A stretch of 64,000 nt of DNA from Nocardia ignorata NBRC 108230 (GCF_001612905.1 NZ_BDBI01000033.1:1-64000); one strand, 5' to 3'. Counted from the stretch's first letter, positions 25,316 through 34,494 are shown. The notes: a model not told the origin generated them from the letters alone. Translations and numbers: made by a program.

Positions 25316-26463
25316 TATGTGGCATCGAAACGCGGCTGGGCGCGCACGGTCAGCGTGCCATGTTCGCGCACCACGACCAACCGGTGGGCCCTGCTCCCGC
25401 CCCCGATCGCCACCCCACCCTGGCCACGCCAGTTGCTCACCAGCTCGTCGATCGCCTGTAAGTGGGTGTTCATCAGGCCGCCGACGCCCTGTTCGGTCAG
25501 CCAGGCGCGAACCGCTCGGCGACGTAGAGCCGCCGGTGCAGTGGCCAGAATCTCGATCGCGAGGGCGGGCCGATCGGTGTCGTCGGCGCCACTGCCGGCT
25601 CCGGCCTCTGCCCCCTCGTGGATCATCGGCCCGCCGGTCTCGCCGACGCCACCAGCGGGCCGAGCCGACGACAACCCTTCGGCGGTCGGCGGCCGGGTCT
25701 CGCCGAGCACAGCTCGGGGTCGACCGACAGGCACTCGGGCGGTGTTCAGGAGTTCGCGCGCGAGGTCGTCGAGGACAGCACCGTCGGCGCGCAGCTGGTC
25801 GGCGGTGCGGGCCAACGCCTGCGCCGCACCCCGGCCGAGCACGTCCTCGAGCAGCGGCAGCACCTCGTTGCGCACCCGCACTCGCGTGTAGGCCGGGTCG
25901 TCGTTATGTGGATCGCGCCAAGCCTCGATCCCCAGGTCGGCACACACCTGCTCGGTCTGGGCCCGCCGCACCCCGAGCAACGGCCGCCCCCACGGCTCGT
26001 TCCACGCCGCCATCCCCTGAATGGACCGGCCGCCCGACCCGCGCGCCAACCCGAGCAACACCGTTTCGGCCTGATCGTCGAGGGTGTGCCCCAGCAGCAC
26101 CGGGCGCCCGTCGCGCACCGATTCCAGTGCCGCGTATCGAGCGGTGCGCGCGGCCGCCTCCATCCCCCCCGCACGCCCCACCTCTACCGCGACGATCCTG
26201 GCTCGCGCGCACCCGAGCGCCAGCGCCTGGTCGGCGGCCCGCCGGGCAACCTCGGCCGATCCGTCTTGCAGCCGGTGATCCACAACCACCGCGGTCACCG
26301 GCCCGGTCTCGACCACGGCAGCCGCGACCAACGCCAGCGAATCGGCGCCCCCGGACAACGCGACAACGACCGGCCCCTGCCCCCCGTGGGCGAGGACCCA
26401 CTCCCGCATCGCGCGCCGCACAACGAGCACAGCCGGGGTCTCGGGCAGCTTCGGCGCCGTCAT
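25315..26463 (-). CDS. tilS: tRNA(Ile)-lysidine synthetase
   Basis: Modifies the wobble cytidine of tRNA-Ile(CAU) to lysidine so that it reads AUA. 382 residues from ATG at 26461-26463. N-type ATP pyrophosphatase P-loop SGGADS at 37-42; GHTLDDQAETVLLGLARGSG is the conserved second motif. The C-terminal part is shorter than in E. coli TilS, normal for actinobacteria. Coupled to hpt. An Ala/Gly-rich linker near 270-300 is probably disordered. Confidence 0.93.
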   Translation of the reverse strand: MTAPKLPETPAVLVVRRAMREWVLAHGGQGPVVVALSGGADSLALVAAAVVETGPVTAVVVDHRLQDGSAEVARRAADQALALGCARARIVAVEVGRAGGMEAAARTARYAALESVRDGRPVLLGHTLDDQAETVLLGLARGSGGRSIQGMAAWNEPWGRPLLGVRRAQTEQVCADLGIEAWRDPHNDDPAYTRVRVRNEVLPLLEDVLGRGAAQALARTADQLRADGAVLDDLARELLNTARVPVGRPRAVLGETRPPTAEGLSSARPAGGVGETGGPMIHEGAEAGAGSGADDTDRPALAIEILATAPAALRRRAVRAWLTEQGVGGLMNTHLQAIDELVSNWRGQGGVAIGGGSRAHRLVVVREHGTLTVRAQPRFDAT

Positions 26464-26589
26464 CGACCAGCCCGTCGCGGTACCCACCCGGCACCACCAT
26501 CCCGAAGACACGACCCAATGCCGCTACCGGTCGCGCAAGTCATATCGGCAGGCTACTCAGCCTCAGGCTGATGCCGGCACCGCGGACCT

Positions 26590-27654
26590 CTACAGCACCC
26601 GGTCGATCCACCGTTGCGGCGAATCGACCTCGTCGAGTCGAGGCAGCGTGTCCGCGTTCGTCCAGATCGTGTTGAACTCCGTGACGCCCACCCGCTCGAC
26701 CACCGCGTCGACGAACTTCTTGCCCCGCACGTACTGCGCCACCTTGGCGTCCACGCCGAGCAGCGCCCGCAGGATCCGCTGGATCGGGTTGGACGGCTTC
26801 TGCCTGCGCCGATCGAACGCGGCCCGGATGTGGGCGACGCTCGGCACCACCGAGGGGCCGACGGCGTCCATCACGTGGTCGGCGTGCCCTTCGAGCAGGG
26901 TGCCGAGCATGAGCAGCCGGTCGAGTGCCTCACGCTGAGGTGGCGCCTGGGCCGCGCGCAGCAGGCCGACGATGCCCTTGGCGTTCGGGTCGTCGGCGAG
27001 GTCACCGTTGCGGCGGGCGCGCAGTTCGCCGACGAGCCGGGTGAGCATCTCGCTCATCGGTTCCTCGCCGACCTCGCTGAGGATGTCGACATTGGTGCGC
27101 ATGTATTCGGCGAGCCAGGGCGCCGAGGAGAACTGCACCCGGTGGGTCACCTCGTGCAGGCACACCCAGAGCCGAAAATCGCTGGAGTCCACCCCCAGGG
27201 CACGTTCGACGCCGAGAATATTGGGCGCGACCAGCAGCAAGGTGCCGTCCGCACCGGTGAACGGGTCGTATTGGCCGAGGATGGCGGTGGACAGGAACGC
27301 CAGCATGGTCCCCGCCTGCACGCCCGCCGGTTTCCCCGCGAACGGGCCTTTGCCCGCGCCGGTGCCGGTGAGCACCGACATCGAGTCGGCGGCCGCCGCG
27401 ATCCAGCCGGGCCGGTCGACGATCCGCGCCTCGGGTACCGGCCGGTCGTCGAGCAGCCCGCTCACCTCGCGCACCGGCATCTCGGCGAGGATCGAGGCCG
27501 AGGCAAGTTCGGCGACGACCTGTTCGGCGGTCTCGCGCGAGGTGCGTGGTCCCGGTGGCGCGAGCAGCGCCCCGGTCCTCGCGGCCAGCCGCCAGTCGAC
27601 GACCGCACTGAATCCGGGATTCTTGCGCCCGGTCTTGTCCTCGCTCATCGCCAC
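26590..27654 (-). CDS. Zinc-dependent metalloprotease-like protein (Rv3626c family)
   Basis: 354 residues. A zincin motif HEVTH lies at 167-171, preceded by RLWVCLHE and followed by a Glu-containing helix (LLEGHADHVMDAVG), typical of the family described as DUF2342 / coenzyme F420-associated zincin-like proteins. No signal peptide. Biological substrate unknown. Located between tilS and the D-Ala-D-Ala carboxypeptidase gene as in M. tuberculosis. Start may be the second ATG, 2 codons downstream. Confidence 0.85.
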   Translation of the reverse strand: MAMSEDKTGRKNPGFSAVVDWRLAARTGALLAPPGPRTSRETAEQVVAELASASILAEMPVREVSGLLDDRPVPEARIVDRPGWIAAAADSMSVLTGTGAGKGPFAGKPAGVQAGTMLAFLSTAILGQYDPFTGADGTLLLVAPNILGVERALGVDSSDFRLWVCLHEVTHRVQFSSAPWLAEYMRTNVDILSEVGEEPMSEMLTRLVGELRARRNGDLADDPNAKGIVGLLRAAQAPPQREALDRLLMLGTLLEGHADHVMDAVGPSVVPSVAHIRAAFDRRRQKPSNPIQRILRALLGVDAKVAQYVRGKKFVDAVVERVGVTEFNTIWTNADTLPRLDEVDSPQRWIDRVL

Positions 27655-27660
27655 CCGCTC

Positions 27661-29118
27661 TCAGGAACATCCACAGTTGCGCAGGGCACCCGCCACCGCG
27701 TCGAGCGCGGGTCTGCTGACCTCCGGCAGCCGGTCGTTGGACATGAGTGCGAAGGTCAGTACCCGCCCGTCCCGGTCGAGCACATACCCCACCAACGCGC
27801 TTGCCACGCTCAGAGTTCCGGTCTTGGCCCGCACCCAGCCCGCACCTTCCCGGTTCTGGGTGACGAAGCGAGGGGCGAGCGTTCCGGTTCCGCCCGCGAC
27901 GGGCAGGTCGTCGAGCAGCGGCGCCAGCGCCGCCGCGCGCGGATCGTTCTCGGGCCTGGCCTGGGTACCGGCGGGCACGACGGCGGCGTCGCCGGTCGGC
28001 TTGGCGGCGGTGGCGACGATGGTGTCGAGCAGTCGCGGCGGCACCCGGTCGTCGACGGACAGGCCGCTGTTGTCGGCCAGGTGCAGGCCGCTCACATCGA
28101 AGCCCGCGGTGGTGAGCGCGGCGGCGGTGGCGGCGGCGGCACCGGCGAAGGACGCCTCGCGTCCAGTGGCGACGGCGAGTTCGCGTCCGATGGTCTCGGC
28201 GAGCACATTGTCGGAATGGATCATCATGTCGTGCAAGCGGATTCGCAGCGGCGCGGACTCGACCTTCGCGATCTCGGCACCGGTGCTCGCGGCCTGGCCG
28301 ACGCGCACGGCGGCCGGGTCGATGCCGAGTTCGGCGGCCAGGGCGCGGCCCGCGTCGAGTGCGGGGGTCGAGGTGCGCGGGGAGTAGTCGGCCGACGGGT
28401 CGAACCGCCCACCGTCGAGCATCACCGGTTCGATGGGGGTGATCGAGCCCTCGGGGATATCGATCGGATCCCAGCCGGCCGCCATGGTCGGACCGGTGTA
28501 GGCGGAGGTGTCGACGACGATCGCGCTCGCCTGCCTGCCCGCCGCCTTGATCTGCGCGGCGAGGTCGGCGATGCGCGGACCGTCGGTGTAGTAGCCGCCG
28601 TCGGCACGGGTGGTGAGCGTCGGATCACCGCCGCCGACGAGTACCAGCTCCCCCGGCGCTCCGGCGAGGACCCGGGTGGCCACTCGCTGATCGTCGGGCA
28701 GGGTGAGCAGCGCGGCCGCGACCAGCATGATCTTGGCCGTCGACGACGGGATCATCGCCTTGGTCGGCTCCTGGCTCCAGAGCACGGTTCCGCTGGTCGG
28801 ATCGGTGACCTGGCCCGCGAACGCGCCGAGATCGGGACTGCTGGTCACCTGCGCGAGCGCGGCGGCGATCCCGGCGACCGTCGGCGCGGGTGCGTCCGAC
28901 CTGGCCGGGGCGATGGCGGTGGTCGGGGTGGCGGCCGACGGCGCGTCGGCGACGGTCAGCCCGCCGTGCCGGAATTCGGGCGTCCACGGCCGGGCGATCG
29001 CCGCGAATCCGCCGCCGATCAACAGCAGGGCGACGAGCACCGCTGACAGCCAGATCCACCCCGACCGGCGACGTCGCGGCTCCTGCCATCCGGGATTCTG
29101 TTCGCTTGGACCGATCAC
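27661..29118 (-). CDS. dacB: D-alanyl-D-alanine carboxypeptidase/endopeptidase (PBP4 type)
   Basis: Trims or cleaves peptidoglycan peptides outside the membrane. About 485 residues from GTG at 29116-29118, preceded by GAGGAG. An N-terminal membrane anchor lies at about 24-44. The penicillin-binding triad is complete: SSTAK (SxxK), HSDN (SxN) and AKTGTL (KTG), with the extra domain between SxxK and SxN that defines the PBP4/S13 family. Cys residues near the C-terminus (NCGCS) are a lineage trait. Divergent from ppa. The longer open frame upstream overlaps the ppa promoter and is not used. Confidence 0.92.
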   Translation of the reverse strand: MIGPSEQNPGWQEPRRRRSGWIWLSAVLVALLLIGGGFAAIARPWTPEFRHGGLTVADAPSAATPTTAIAPARSDAPAPTVAGIAAALAQVTSSPDLGAFAGQVTDPTSGTVLWSQEPTKAMIPSSTAKIMLVAAALLTLPDDQRVATRVLAGAPGELVLVGGGDPTLTTRADGGYYTDGPRIADLAAQIKAAGRQASAIVVDTSAYTGPTMAAGWDPIDIPEGSITPIEPVMLDGGRFDPSADYSPRTSTPALDAGRALAAELGIDPAAVRVGQAASTGAEIAKVESAPLRIRLHDMMIHSDNVLAETIGRELAVATGREASFAGAAAATAAALTTAGFDVSGLHLADNSGLSVDDRVPPRLLDTIVATAAKPTGDAAVVPAGTQARPENDPRAAALAPLLDDLPVAGGTGTLAPRFVTQNREGAGWVRAKTGTLSVASALVGYVLDRDGRVLTFALMSNDRLPEVSRPALDAVAGALRNCGCS

Positions 29119-29275
29119 GACCGTCGTTTCTCCTCTAGCCCGCCCGACGCCCGGCCGCGCTGAGCCGCCTGCCGCACCGGTGTTCTGGCACACCACACTA
29201 TCCTCGTTGCGCAACGGTTCCCCAGAACGATCTGGCGATTCGGCACACAAGCACTCGAACGAGCAAGGAGATGGC

Positions 29276-29764
29276 GTGGAGTTCGACGTCACCATCGAGA
29301 TTCCCAAGGGTTCTCGGAACAAGTACGAGGTCGATCACGAGAGCGGCCGGGTGAAGCTCGACCGGTACCTGTACACCTCCATGGCCTACCCGGCCGACTA
29401 CGGCTTCATCGAGAACACCCTCGGCGAGGACGGCGATCCGCTGGACGCGCTGGTGCTGCTGCCGGAATCGGTGTTCCCCGGTGTCATCGTCGAGGCCCGC
29501 CCCGTCGCGGTGTACCGGATGACCGACGAGGCCGGTGGCGACGACAAGATCCTGTGTGTGCCCGCGGGCGACCCGCGCTGGGACTACATCCAGGACATCA
29601 CCGACGTCCCGGAGTTCGAGCTGGCCGCGATCAAGCACTTCTTCGAGCGCTACAAGGACCTCGAGCCCAACAAGTTCGTGGAGGGTTCGGAGTGGCTCGA
29701 CCGCGCCGAGGCCGTCAAGATCATCGACGAGGCCTTCGCCCGGCTGAAGGAATCCGGCCACTGA
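29276..29764 (+). CDS. ppa: Inorganic pyrophosphatase
   Basis: Hydrolyses pyrophosphate, driving biosynthetic reactions. 162 residues from GTG 29276, with AGGAG 6 nt upstream. Family I soluble PPase: YPADYGFIENTLGEDGDPLDALVLLPE contains the metal-binding Asp cluster, and the PAGDPRWDYIQDI segment follows. Length and N-terminus (MEFDVTIEIPKGSRNKYE) match actinobacterial Ppa. A strong intrinsic terminator follows 15 bp after the stop. Confidence 0.96.
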   Translation: MEFDVTIEIPKGSRNKYEVDHESGRVKLDRYLYTSMAYPADYGFIENTLGEDGDPLDALVLLPESVFPGVIVEARPVAVYRMTDEAGGDDKILCVPAGDPRWDYIQDITDVPEFELAAIKHFFERYKDLEPNKFVEGSEWLDRAEAVKIIDEAFARLKESGH

Positions 29765-29778
29765 GCCGCTAGACGACG

Positions 29779-29818
29779 AAAAACGGGAAGTCCGAAGGGG
29801 ATTGGACTTCCCGTTTTT
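29779..29818. terminator. Bidirectional intrinsic terminator after ppa
   Basis: A 15-bp perfect stem (29779-29793 with 29804-29818) and a 10-nt loop, with A- and T-runs at its ends. It lies between the convergent ppa and the small secreted-protein gene and can serve both. Confidence 0.92.
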
Positions 29819-29832
29819 CTGTTCCTGGTGGA

Positions 29833-30063
29833 TCAGTACCAGATGTAGAGGTCCCAGCCCTCCCAGGTCTCGACGCACTGCCAGTAGTAGCCGCCGGTGT
29901 AGGACGACTCGCCGTCGGCGCGGCACTGGTAGAGCTCGTAGTAGGTGCCGTAGTAGGTGCCCTCCGGCGCGGCCGCGGCGGCGGTGCCCGCGGTGACCGT
30001 CGACACCCCGGCGACGGTAGCCAGGGCCAGCAGTGCGGCGGCGATGGTGGTCTTGATGCGCAT
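29833..30063 (-). CDS. Small secreted Tyr/Trp-rich protein
   Basis: 76 residues. A clear Sec signal peptide (MRIKTTIAAALLALATVAG, likely cleavage after an Ala-rich run near 30) leads to a mature peptide of about 45 residues. That peptide is rich in Tyr, Trp and Gly, with two Cys (YQCRADG and YYWQCVE) that could form one disulfide. Family not recognised. Similar small exported proteins are common in Nocardia-type genomes. Function unknown. Confidence 0.75.
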   Translation of the reverse strand: MRIKTTIAAALLALATVAGVSTVTAGTAAAAAPEGTYYGTYYELYQCRADGESSYTGGYYWQCVETWEGWDLYIWY

Positions 30064-30130
30064 GTCGTTCTCCTGATGTTCGTTGCGACATCAGGAACGT
30101 TATGGCCGTTCGACCGCCGAAACAGCCACC

Positions 30131-30158
30131 CCTAGGTGGCCTTTCGGGCCCACCTAGG
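30131..30158. terminator. Hairpin at the end of the efflux gene
   Basis: 9-bp stem CCTAGGTGG / CCACCTAGG with a 10-nt loop, spanning the stop codon of the MFS gene. No U-run follows, so it is either a weak terminator or a stabilising 3' hairpin. Confidence 0.5.
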
Positions 30159-31884
30159 TCGCTTCACCTTTCCCACCCTTCGTCGACTGGGCGGCGGTGT
30201 CGGCCATGGCGCCGATGCCGTCGGCGGCCTTCGCGTCGCCCGCCGACTGCAGGCCACCCGACATCCGCAGCGGCACTTCCTTCCAGAACAGCACGAGCAG
30301 CAGCGCCAGCAGCGCGACACCGGTGGCGAACAGGAACACCGTCGACATGGAGTCGGCGAAGCCCACCTGGAACGGTTCGGCCAGTTCCGGGTCGAGTTGC
30401 TGGATGATCGAGCTGTCCTGCAACACCTTTCCGGCCGCCGAGGTGTCCTGGGCCAGCAGACCCTGCGACAGCGCGGCATCGGCCGGGTTGCTGCTGCGCG
30501 CGCCCTCGACCACGGCTTGCTGGTAGGCCGGGTCGGTCGCCGCCTGCCGCAGTTCGTCGGTGATGTTCGGAGTGAGCAGCGTGAACAGGACCGACAGGAA
30601 CACCGCGGCACCGAGGGTGCCACCGATCTGCCGGAAGAACGTGGCCGCGGCGGTGGACACACCCATGTCCTTGGGCGGCAACGCGTTCTGCAGGGCGAGG
30701 GTGAGCGGCTGCATCAGATTGCCGAGGCCGAAACCGGCGACCGCCATGAAGATCATCGCCAGCCACAGCGGGCTGTGCGCGTCGAGCAGGTGCAGCAGGA
30801 ACAAGCCGAGGGTGAGCGTGGCCGCGCCGATCAGCGGGAAGGCGCGGTAGCTCCCGGTCTTGGAGATCAACCGGCCCGAGAGGATTGAACCGAGCATCAG
30901 CCCGAGCACCATCGGCAGCATCTGCAGACCCGCCTCGGTCGGACCCGCACCGCGCACCACCTGCAGGTATTGCGGCAGCAGCAGCATCCCACCGAACATC
31001 GCCGCACCGACGACGAACGAGATGACCACACCGAGGGTGAAGGTGATGTTGTCGAAGATGCGCAGCGGGATCAGCGCCGCGTCACCCATGTACTTCTCGA
31101 TCGCGACGAACCCGATCAGCCCGAGCGCGCCGATCACGTAACAGATCACCGAACCGGTACTGCCCCAGCCCCACTCGCGCCCCTGTTCGGCCACGATCAG
31201 CAGCGGAACGAGACCCACCGCGAGCACGAGCGCGCCCGCGAAGTCGATGCGGTGGGTGGCGTGCGGCTTACGCGGCAAGTGCAGCACCCGCGTCACGACG
31301 ACCAGCGCGAGCAGGCCGAGCGGCACGTTCACCAGGAACACCCAGCGCCAGCCGGTGATGCCGAGAATGCTGTCCTGCCCGGCCAGCAGACCGCCGAGCA
31401 CCGGGCCGAGCACACTCGAAATACCGAACACGGCAAGGAAGTAGCCCTGGTATCGGGCGCGTTCACGCGGTCCGATGATGTCGCCCATGATGGCCAGCGC
31501 CAGCGACATCAGGCCGCCCGCGCCGAGCCCTTGGAAGGCGCGGAACGCGGCGAGCTGATACATCGACTGCGCCAGCGTGCACAGCAGCGAACCGATGATG
31601 AACAGCCCGATCGCGGTGAGGAAGAACGGCTTTCGGCCGAACATGTCCGAGAGCTTGCCGTAGAGCGGGGTACTGATCGTCGCGGTGATGAGGTAGGCCG
31701 TTGTCGCCCAGGCCTGCAGCGAGTAGCCGTGCAGGTCGTCGGCGATGGTGCGGATGGAGGTCGACACGATCGTCTGATCGAGCGAGGCCAACAGCATGCC
31801 GAGCATCAACCCGGACAGGATGGTCAGAATCTGACGGTGGGTGAAACCGGCGGGCGATTCCTCCACTGCCACGGTCGTCGTCAC
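30154..31884 (-). CDS. MFS multidrug efflux transporter, DHA2 (EmrB/QacA) family
   Basis: 576 residues with about 14 membrane helices, the DHA2 topology, and a hydrophilic C-terminal tail of about 40 residues. N-terminal motif LASLDQTIVSTSIRTIADDL is the EmrB/QacA motif D1; the motif A loop reads GKLSDMFGRKP, and motif C follows (VLGPVLGGLLAG). Expected to export drugs or toxic metabolites using proton motive force. The start overlaps the upstream marR stop by 4 nt, so it is under control of that regulator and its dual operator. Confidence 0.93.
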   Translation of the reverse strand: MTTTVAVEESPAGFTHRQILTILSGLMLGMLLASLDQTIVSTSIRTIADDLHGYSLQAWATTAYLITATISTPLYGKLSDMFGRKPFFLTAIGLFIIGSLLCTLAQSMYQLAAFRAFQGLGAGGLMSLALAIMGDIIGPRERARYQGYFLAVFGISSVLGPVLGGLLAGQDSILGITGWRWVFLVNVPLGLLALVVVTRVLHLPRKPHATHRIDFAGALVLAVGLVPLLIVAEQGREWGWGSTGSVICYVIGALGLIGFVAIEKYMGDAALIPLRIFDNITFTLGVVISFVVGAAMFGGMLLLPQYLQVVRGAGPTEAGLQMLPMVLGLMLGSILSGRLISKTGSYRAFPLIGAATLTLGLFLLHLLDAHSPLWLAMIFMAVAGFGLGNLMQPLTLALQNALPPKDMGVSTAAATFFRQIGGTLGAAVFLSVLFTLLTPNITDELRQAATDPAYQQAVVEGARSSNPADAALSQGLLAQDTSAAGKVLQDSSIIQQLDPELAEPFQVGFADSMSTVFLFATGVALLALLLVLFWKEVPLRMSGGLQSAGDAKAADGIGAMADTAAQSTKGGKGEAT

Positions 31885-32360
31885 GATTCGTTCTCCGATG
31901 GGTTGAGCGTGAGGAGCAGGGGCCGGGCCCGGTCGTAGTCCTCCACGAAGCGGGTGAGCAGGGCGGCGAAGTGCTCGCGGTCGGGTTCGGGCCAGTCCTT
32001 GGTGACGATCGCGATGGATTCGCGACGCCGCTCGCGGATGCGGTCGGCGGTCTCGCGGCCGTAGGCGGTGGCCTGTAGCACGGTGGCGCGCCCGTCGTCG
32101 GGGTCGGCGGTGCGGACCACGAGCCCGCGTTCCACCAGTTGCGCCACCTGCCTGCTCACCGTCGAGGCATCCGAATTCACCGCCTCCGCGAGCGCGCCCG
32201 AGCGCATCGGACCGTCACAGACCAGCCGGAACAGCACAACGAAGCCGGCCGGTTCGATGCCCGAGCGGTCCTTCATCTGGGCGAGGGCGCGGTCGCGCAG
32301 CCGGTGCAGGCGCACGAGCTGGACGGCGATCGTGTCGATCGCCGGGTCGTACTCCGTCAC
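31881..32360 (-). CDS. MarR-family regulator of the efflux pump
   Basis: 159 residues. Winged helix with SGALAEAVNSDASTVSRQVAQLVERGLVVRTADPDDGRATVLQAT, the recognition helix and wing of MarR proteins. GTG start at 32358-32360. It directly precedes and overlaps the DHA2 pump gene, and a pair of matching palindromes lies 13-48 bp upstream of its start. Likely an autorepressor released by pump substrates. Confidence 0.93.
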   Translation of the reverse strand: MTEYDPAIDTIAVQLVRLHRLRDRALAQMKDRSGIEPAGFVVLFRLVCDGPMRSGALAEAVNSDASTVSRQVAQLVERGLVVRTADPDDGRATVLQATAYGRETADRIRERRRESIAIVTKDWPEPDREHFAALLTRFVEDYDRARPLLLTLNPSENES

Positions 32361-32372
32361 CGCATCACCCTT

Positions 32373-32408
32373 TACTTGTATCAGTCAACTAGTTGCGTAA
32401 TGCAAGTA
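32373..32408. promoter_or_regulatory. Double MarR operator
   Basis: Two adjoining palindromes of the same design, TACTTG-N7-CAACTA (32373-32391) and TAGTTG-N7-CAAGTA (32390-32408), that share two bases at their junction. Together they form a larger inverted repeat centred between 32390 and 32391 (inner CAACTAGTTG). Located just before the marR start, the expected place for an autoregulatory MarR site. Confidence 0.72.
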
Positions 32409-32449
32409 TGTGGGCAGACCGGCTGCCGGGGCAACCGTTTAAGCTGGCT

Positions 32450-33271
32450 TTACTCGCCCTTGAACTGCGGGGCGCGCTTCTGGAAGACCGCCGTCATCGC
32501 CTCGGTGAGGTCGTGCGAGGGCAGGAACGCCGCGTTCCACGCCGAGACGTAGCGCAGGCCGTCGGCTACACCAGGGGCGGTCCGGTGCTCGAGCACATCC
32601 TTGATGCCCTGCACCACCAGCGGCGGGTTGTCGGCGATCTCGCGCGCCATCGCATGCGCCGCCGCGAGCACCGCTTCCTGATCGGCGAACACCTCGTTCA
32701 CCAGACCGATCCGCTCGGCCCTGGCCGCGTCGATATCCTTTGCGGTGTAAGCCAGTTCACGCAGGTGGCCCTCGCCGATGATCCCCGGCAGACGCTGCAG
32801 CGAACCGATGTCGGCCACGATCGCCACCTTCGCCTCCCGCAGGCTGAACTTGGCGTCGGCGCTGGCCAGGCGGATGTCGGCGGCCGCGATCAGGTCGAGC
32901 CCGCCGCCGATGCACCACCCCGACACCGCCGCGATCACCGGCTTCACGCAGGTGGCCACCGAGGTGACGGAGTCCTGCATGCGCCGGACCTCCTTGAGGA
33001 ACTCGGTCCGCTGGGCTGCCTTGGCGCCGTCGGCCAGCACCGGGCCGAGCGTGCCGCCCATCGCGGCCAGGTCGAGGCCATAGGAGAAATGCTTGCCCGA
33101 CCCGGTGAGTACGACGGCCCGCACCTGCGGATCGGCGTCCAGCTCGGCGAAGATCTCCGGCAGTTCGCGCCAGAAATCCGGTCCCATCGCATTGCCCTTG
33201 CCGGGCCCGGTCAGGGTGACCTGGGCGATACTGTCGGCGATCTCGACGGCGAAGGCCTTCCATTCACTCAT
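32450..33271 (-). CDS. Crotonase / enoyl-CoA hydratase family protein (EchA21-like)
   Basis: 273 residues. The crotonase oxyanion-hole regions are SGSGKHFSYGLDL and SGWCIGGGLDLIAAADIR. Acidic residues in FSLREAKVAIVADIGSLQRLPG match the Glu and Asp used by delta3,5-delta2,4-dienoyl-CoA isomerases (Ech1 type) rather than the two Glu of classical hydratases, so isomerase activity is the better guess. Probably acts in beta-oxidation of unsaturated acyl-CoA. Stand-alone gene. Confidence 0.88.
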   Translation of the reverse strand: MSEWKAFAVEIADSIAQVTLTGPGKGNAMGPDFWRELPEIFAELDADPQVRAVVLTGSGKHFSYGLDLAAMGGTLGPVLADGAKAAQRTEFLKEVRRMQDSVTSVATCVKPVIAAVSGWCIGGGLDLIAAADIRLASADAKFSLREAKVAIVADIGSLQRLPGIIGEGHLRELAYTAKDIDAARAERIGLVNEVFADQEAVLAAAHAMAREIADNPPLVVQGIKDVLEHRTAPGVADGLRYVSAWNAAFLPSHDLTEAMTAVFQKRAPQFKGE

Positions 33272-33390
33272 GCGCTGATTATGGCCTCATCGGGTGCGCC
33301 CACCCCGTCCGGTGTACGGAGCGAATTCGCGGCAACCCGAAAATCTCACTCTCCCGGCATAATTCGATCGGCCGTCCTACTCTGGATGAC

Positions 33391-33867
33391 ATGCGCAGGT
33401 CGTCCTTGCCGATGGTCGCGTGCCGGGTGGCCGACACGCTCATCGCGCGCGGCCACCACGGCGTCATCGTGTCCCCCGACACACCCACCTCCAGTGCCAT
33501 CGACGCCGCGCGCGCCTTCGGCGCCCACCCCAGCGCCATCACCACCGCCCAGCTGTTCCTGCTCGACAACGACCCGGTCCTGCTGCTGGTAGCCGCCCAT
33601 CACCGGGTGGACCTGCACCGCACCGGCCCACGCCTCGAAGGAAAGCTCACCCCCTGCCCCACCGCCCTCGCCGAGCGGGTCACCGGTCAGCCCATCACCG
33701 GCACCGCCCCCGTCGGCCACCCGACCAACCTGCCCACCTGGGTCGACACCGCCCTGGCCGCCCACCGCGAGATCTGGGCCGCGGGCGGCCACCCCACTAC
33801 CGTCTTCCGCACCAGCTACCGCGAACTCATCCGCATCACCGCGGGATTGCCCGTGGACATCGACTGA
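33391..33867 (+). CDS. YbaK/prolyl-tRNA deacylase-associated domain protein
   Basis: 158 residues. The YbaK/ProX editing fold is suggested by VDLHRTGPRLEGKLTPC (lysine-bearing strand) and GTAPVGHPTNLPTWVDTALAAHREIWAAGGHPTTVF. Such proteins deacylate mischarged tRNAs. The N-terminal region is atypical. A TACTCT -10 box at 33378-33383 ends 7 nt before the ATG, indicating a leaderless mRNA. It precedes the flavin-reductase gene by 63 bp. Confidence 0.85.
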   Translation: MRRSSLPMVACRVADTLIARGHHGVIVSPDTPTSSAIDAARAFGAHPSAITTAQLFLLDNDPVLLLVAAHHRVDLHRTGPRLEGKLTPCPTALAERVTGQPITGTAPVGHPTNLPTWVDTALAAHREIWAAGGHPTTVFRTSYRELIRITAGLPVDID

Positions 33868-33930
33868 AGGGTTTCCCTCGGCGTGAGCCTGTCCATAGGC
33901 GGGCCAGGATGGCGGGCGTAGTTTGGGGCT

Positions 33931-34482
33931 GTGGGTGATATGCGACGAACTCCGGCCGACCTGGTGGTTCCCGACGACCTGAGTGGGATCACCGCCGAGC
34001 AGTATCGGGCGTCTATGCGGCACTATCCGGCAGGCGTCACGGTGGTGACGATCGGCGCCGACGCCGGTCCGGTCGGTTTCACCGCGACCTCGTTCGCGTC
34101 ACTGTCGCTGGAGCCGCCGCTGGTGTCGTTCAATATCGCGCACGCCTCGTCGAGCATCGACGCCCTGCGCGCCGCCGATTCCGTGGTCATCCATTTCCTC
34201 GGCGAACACCAGCACCACCTGGCCCACCGCTTCTCCCGCTCGGCCGCCGACCGCTTCACCGACCGAGCCCTCTGGACCACCCTCGACACCGGCGAACCGA
34301 TCCTGCACGGCACCCCCATCTGGCTCCGCACCACCATCCACCAACTCCTCGACCTGGGCGACCACACCTTGGCCGTAGGCCTGGTAACCAGAGTCCACGA
34401 CGAATCCGCCGACTCGCCCTCCGCCGCCCCCCTGCTGTATTACAACGGCAAATACCACCGCCCCACCCCCCTCGACACGTAG
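33931..34482 (+). CDS. Flavin reductase-like (FMN-binding split-barrel) protein
   Basis: 183 residues. Split-barrel core RHYPAGVTVVTIGADAGPVGFTATSFASLSLEPPLVSFNIA is the flavin-binding motif of HpaC-type reductases. They use NAD(P)H to reduce free FMN or FAD for a partner monooxygenase, but no monooxygenase gene is adjacent. GTG start: TAGTTT at 33919-33924 ends 6 nt before it, indicating a leaderless transcript. Followed 12 bp later by a small unknown gene. Confidence 0.9.
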   Translation: MGDMRRTPADLVVPDDLSGITAEQYRASMRHYPAGVTVVTIGADAGPVGFTATSFASLSLEPPLVSFNIAHASSSIDALRAADSVVIHFLGEHQHHLAHRFSRSAADRFTDRALWTTLDTGEPILHGTPIWLRTTIHQLLDLGDHTLAVGLVTRVHDESADSPSAAPLLYYNGKYHRPTPLDT

Positions 34483-34494
34483 ACGGGACCCTCG

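Noticed and set aside
28703..29275. Upstream extension of the inorganic pyrophosphatase frame
   Set aside because: It is antisense to the D-Ala-D-Ala carboxypeptidase gene; family length and the AGGAG site support the GTG at 29276.
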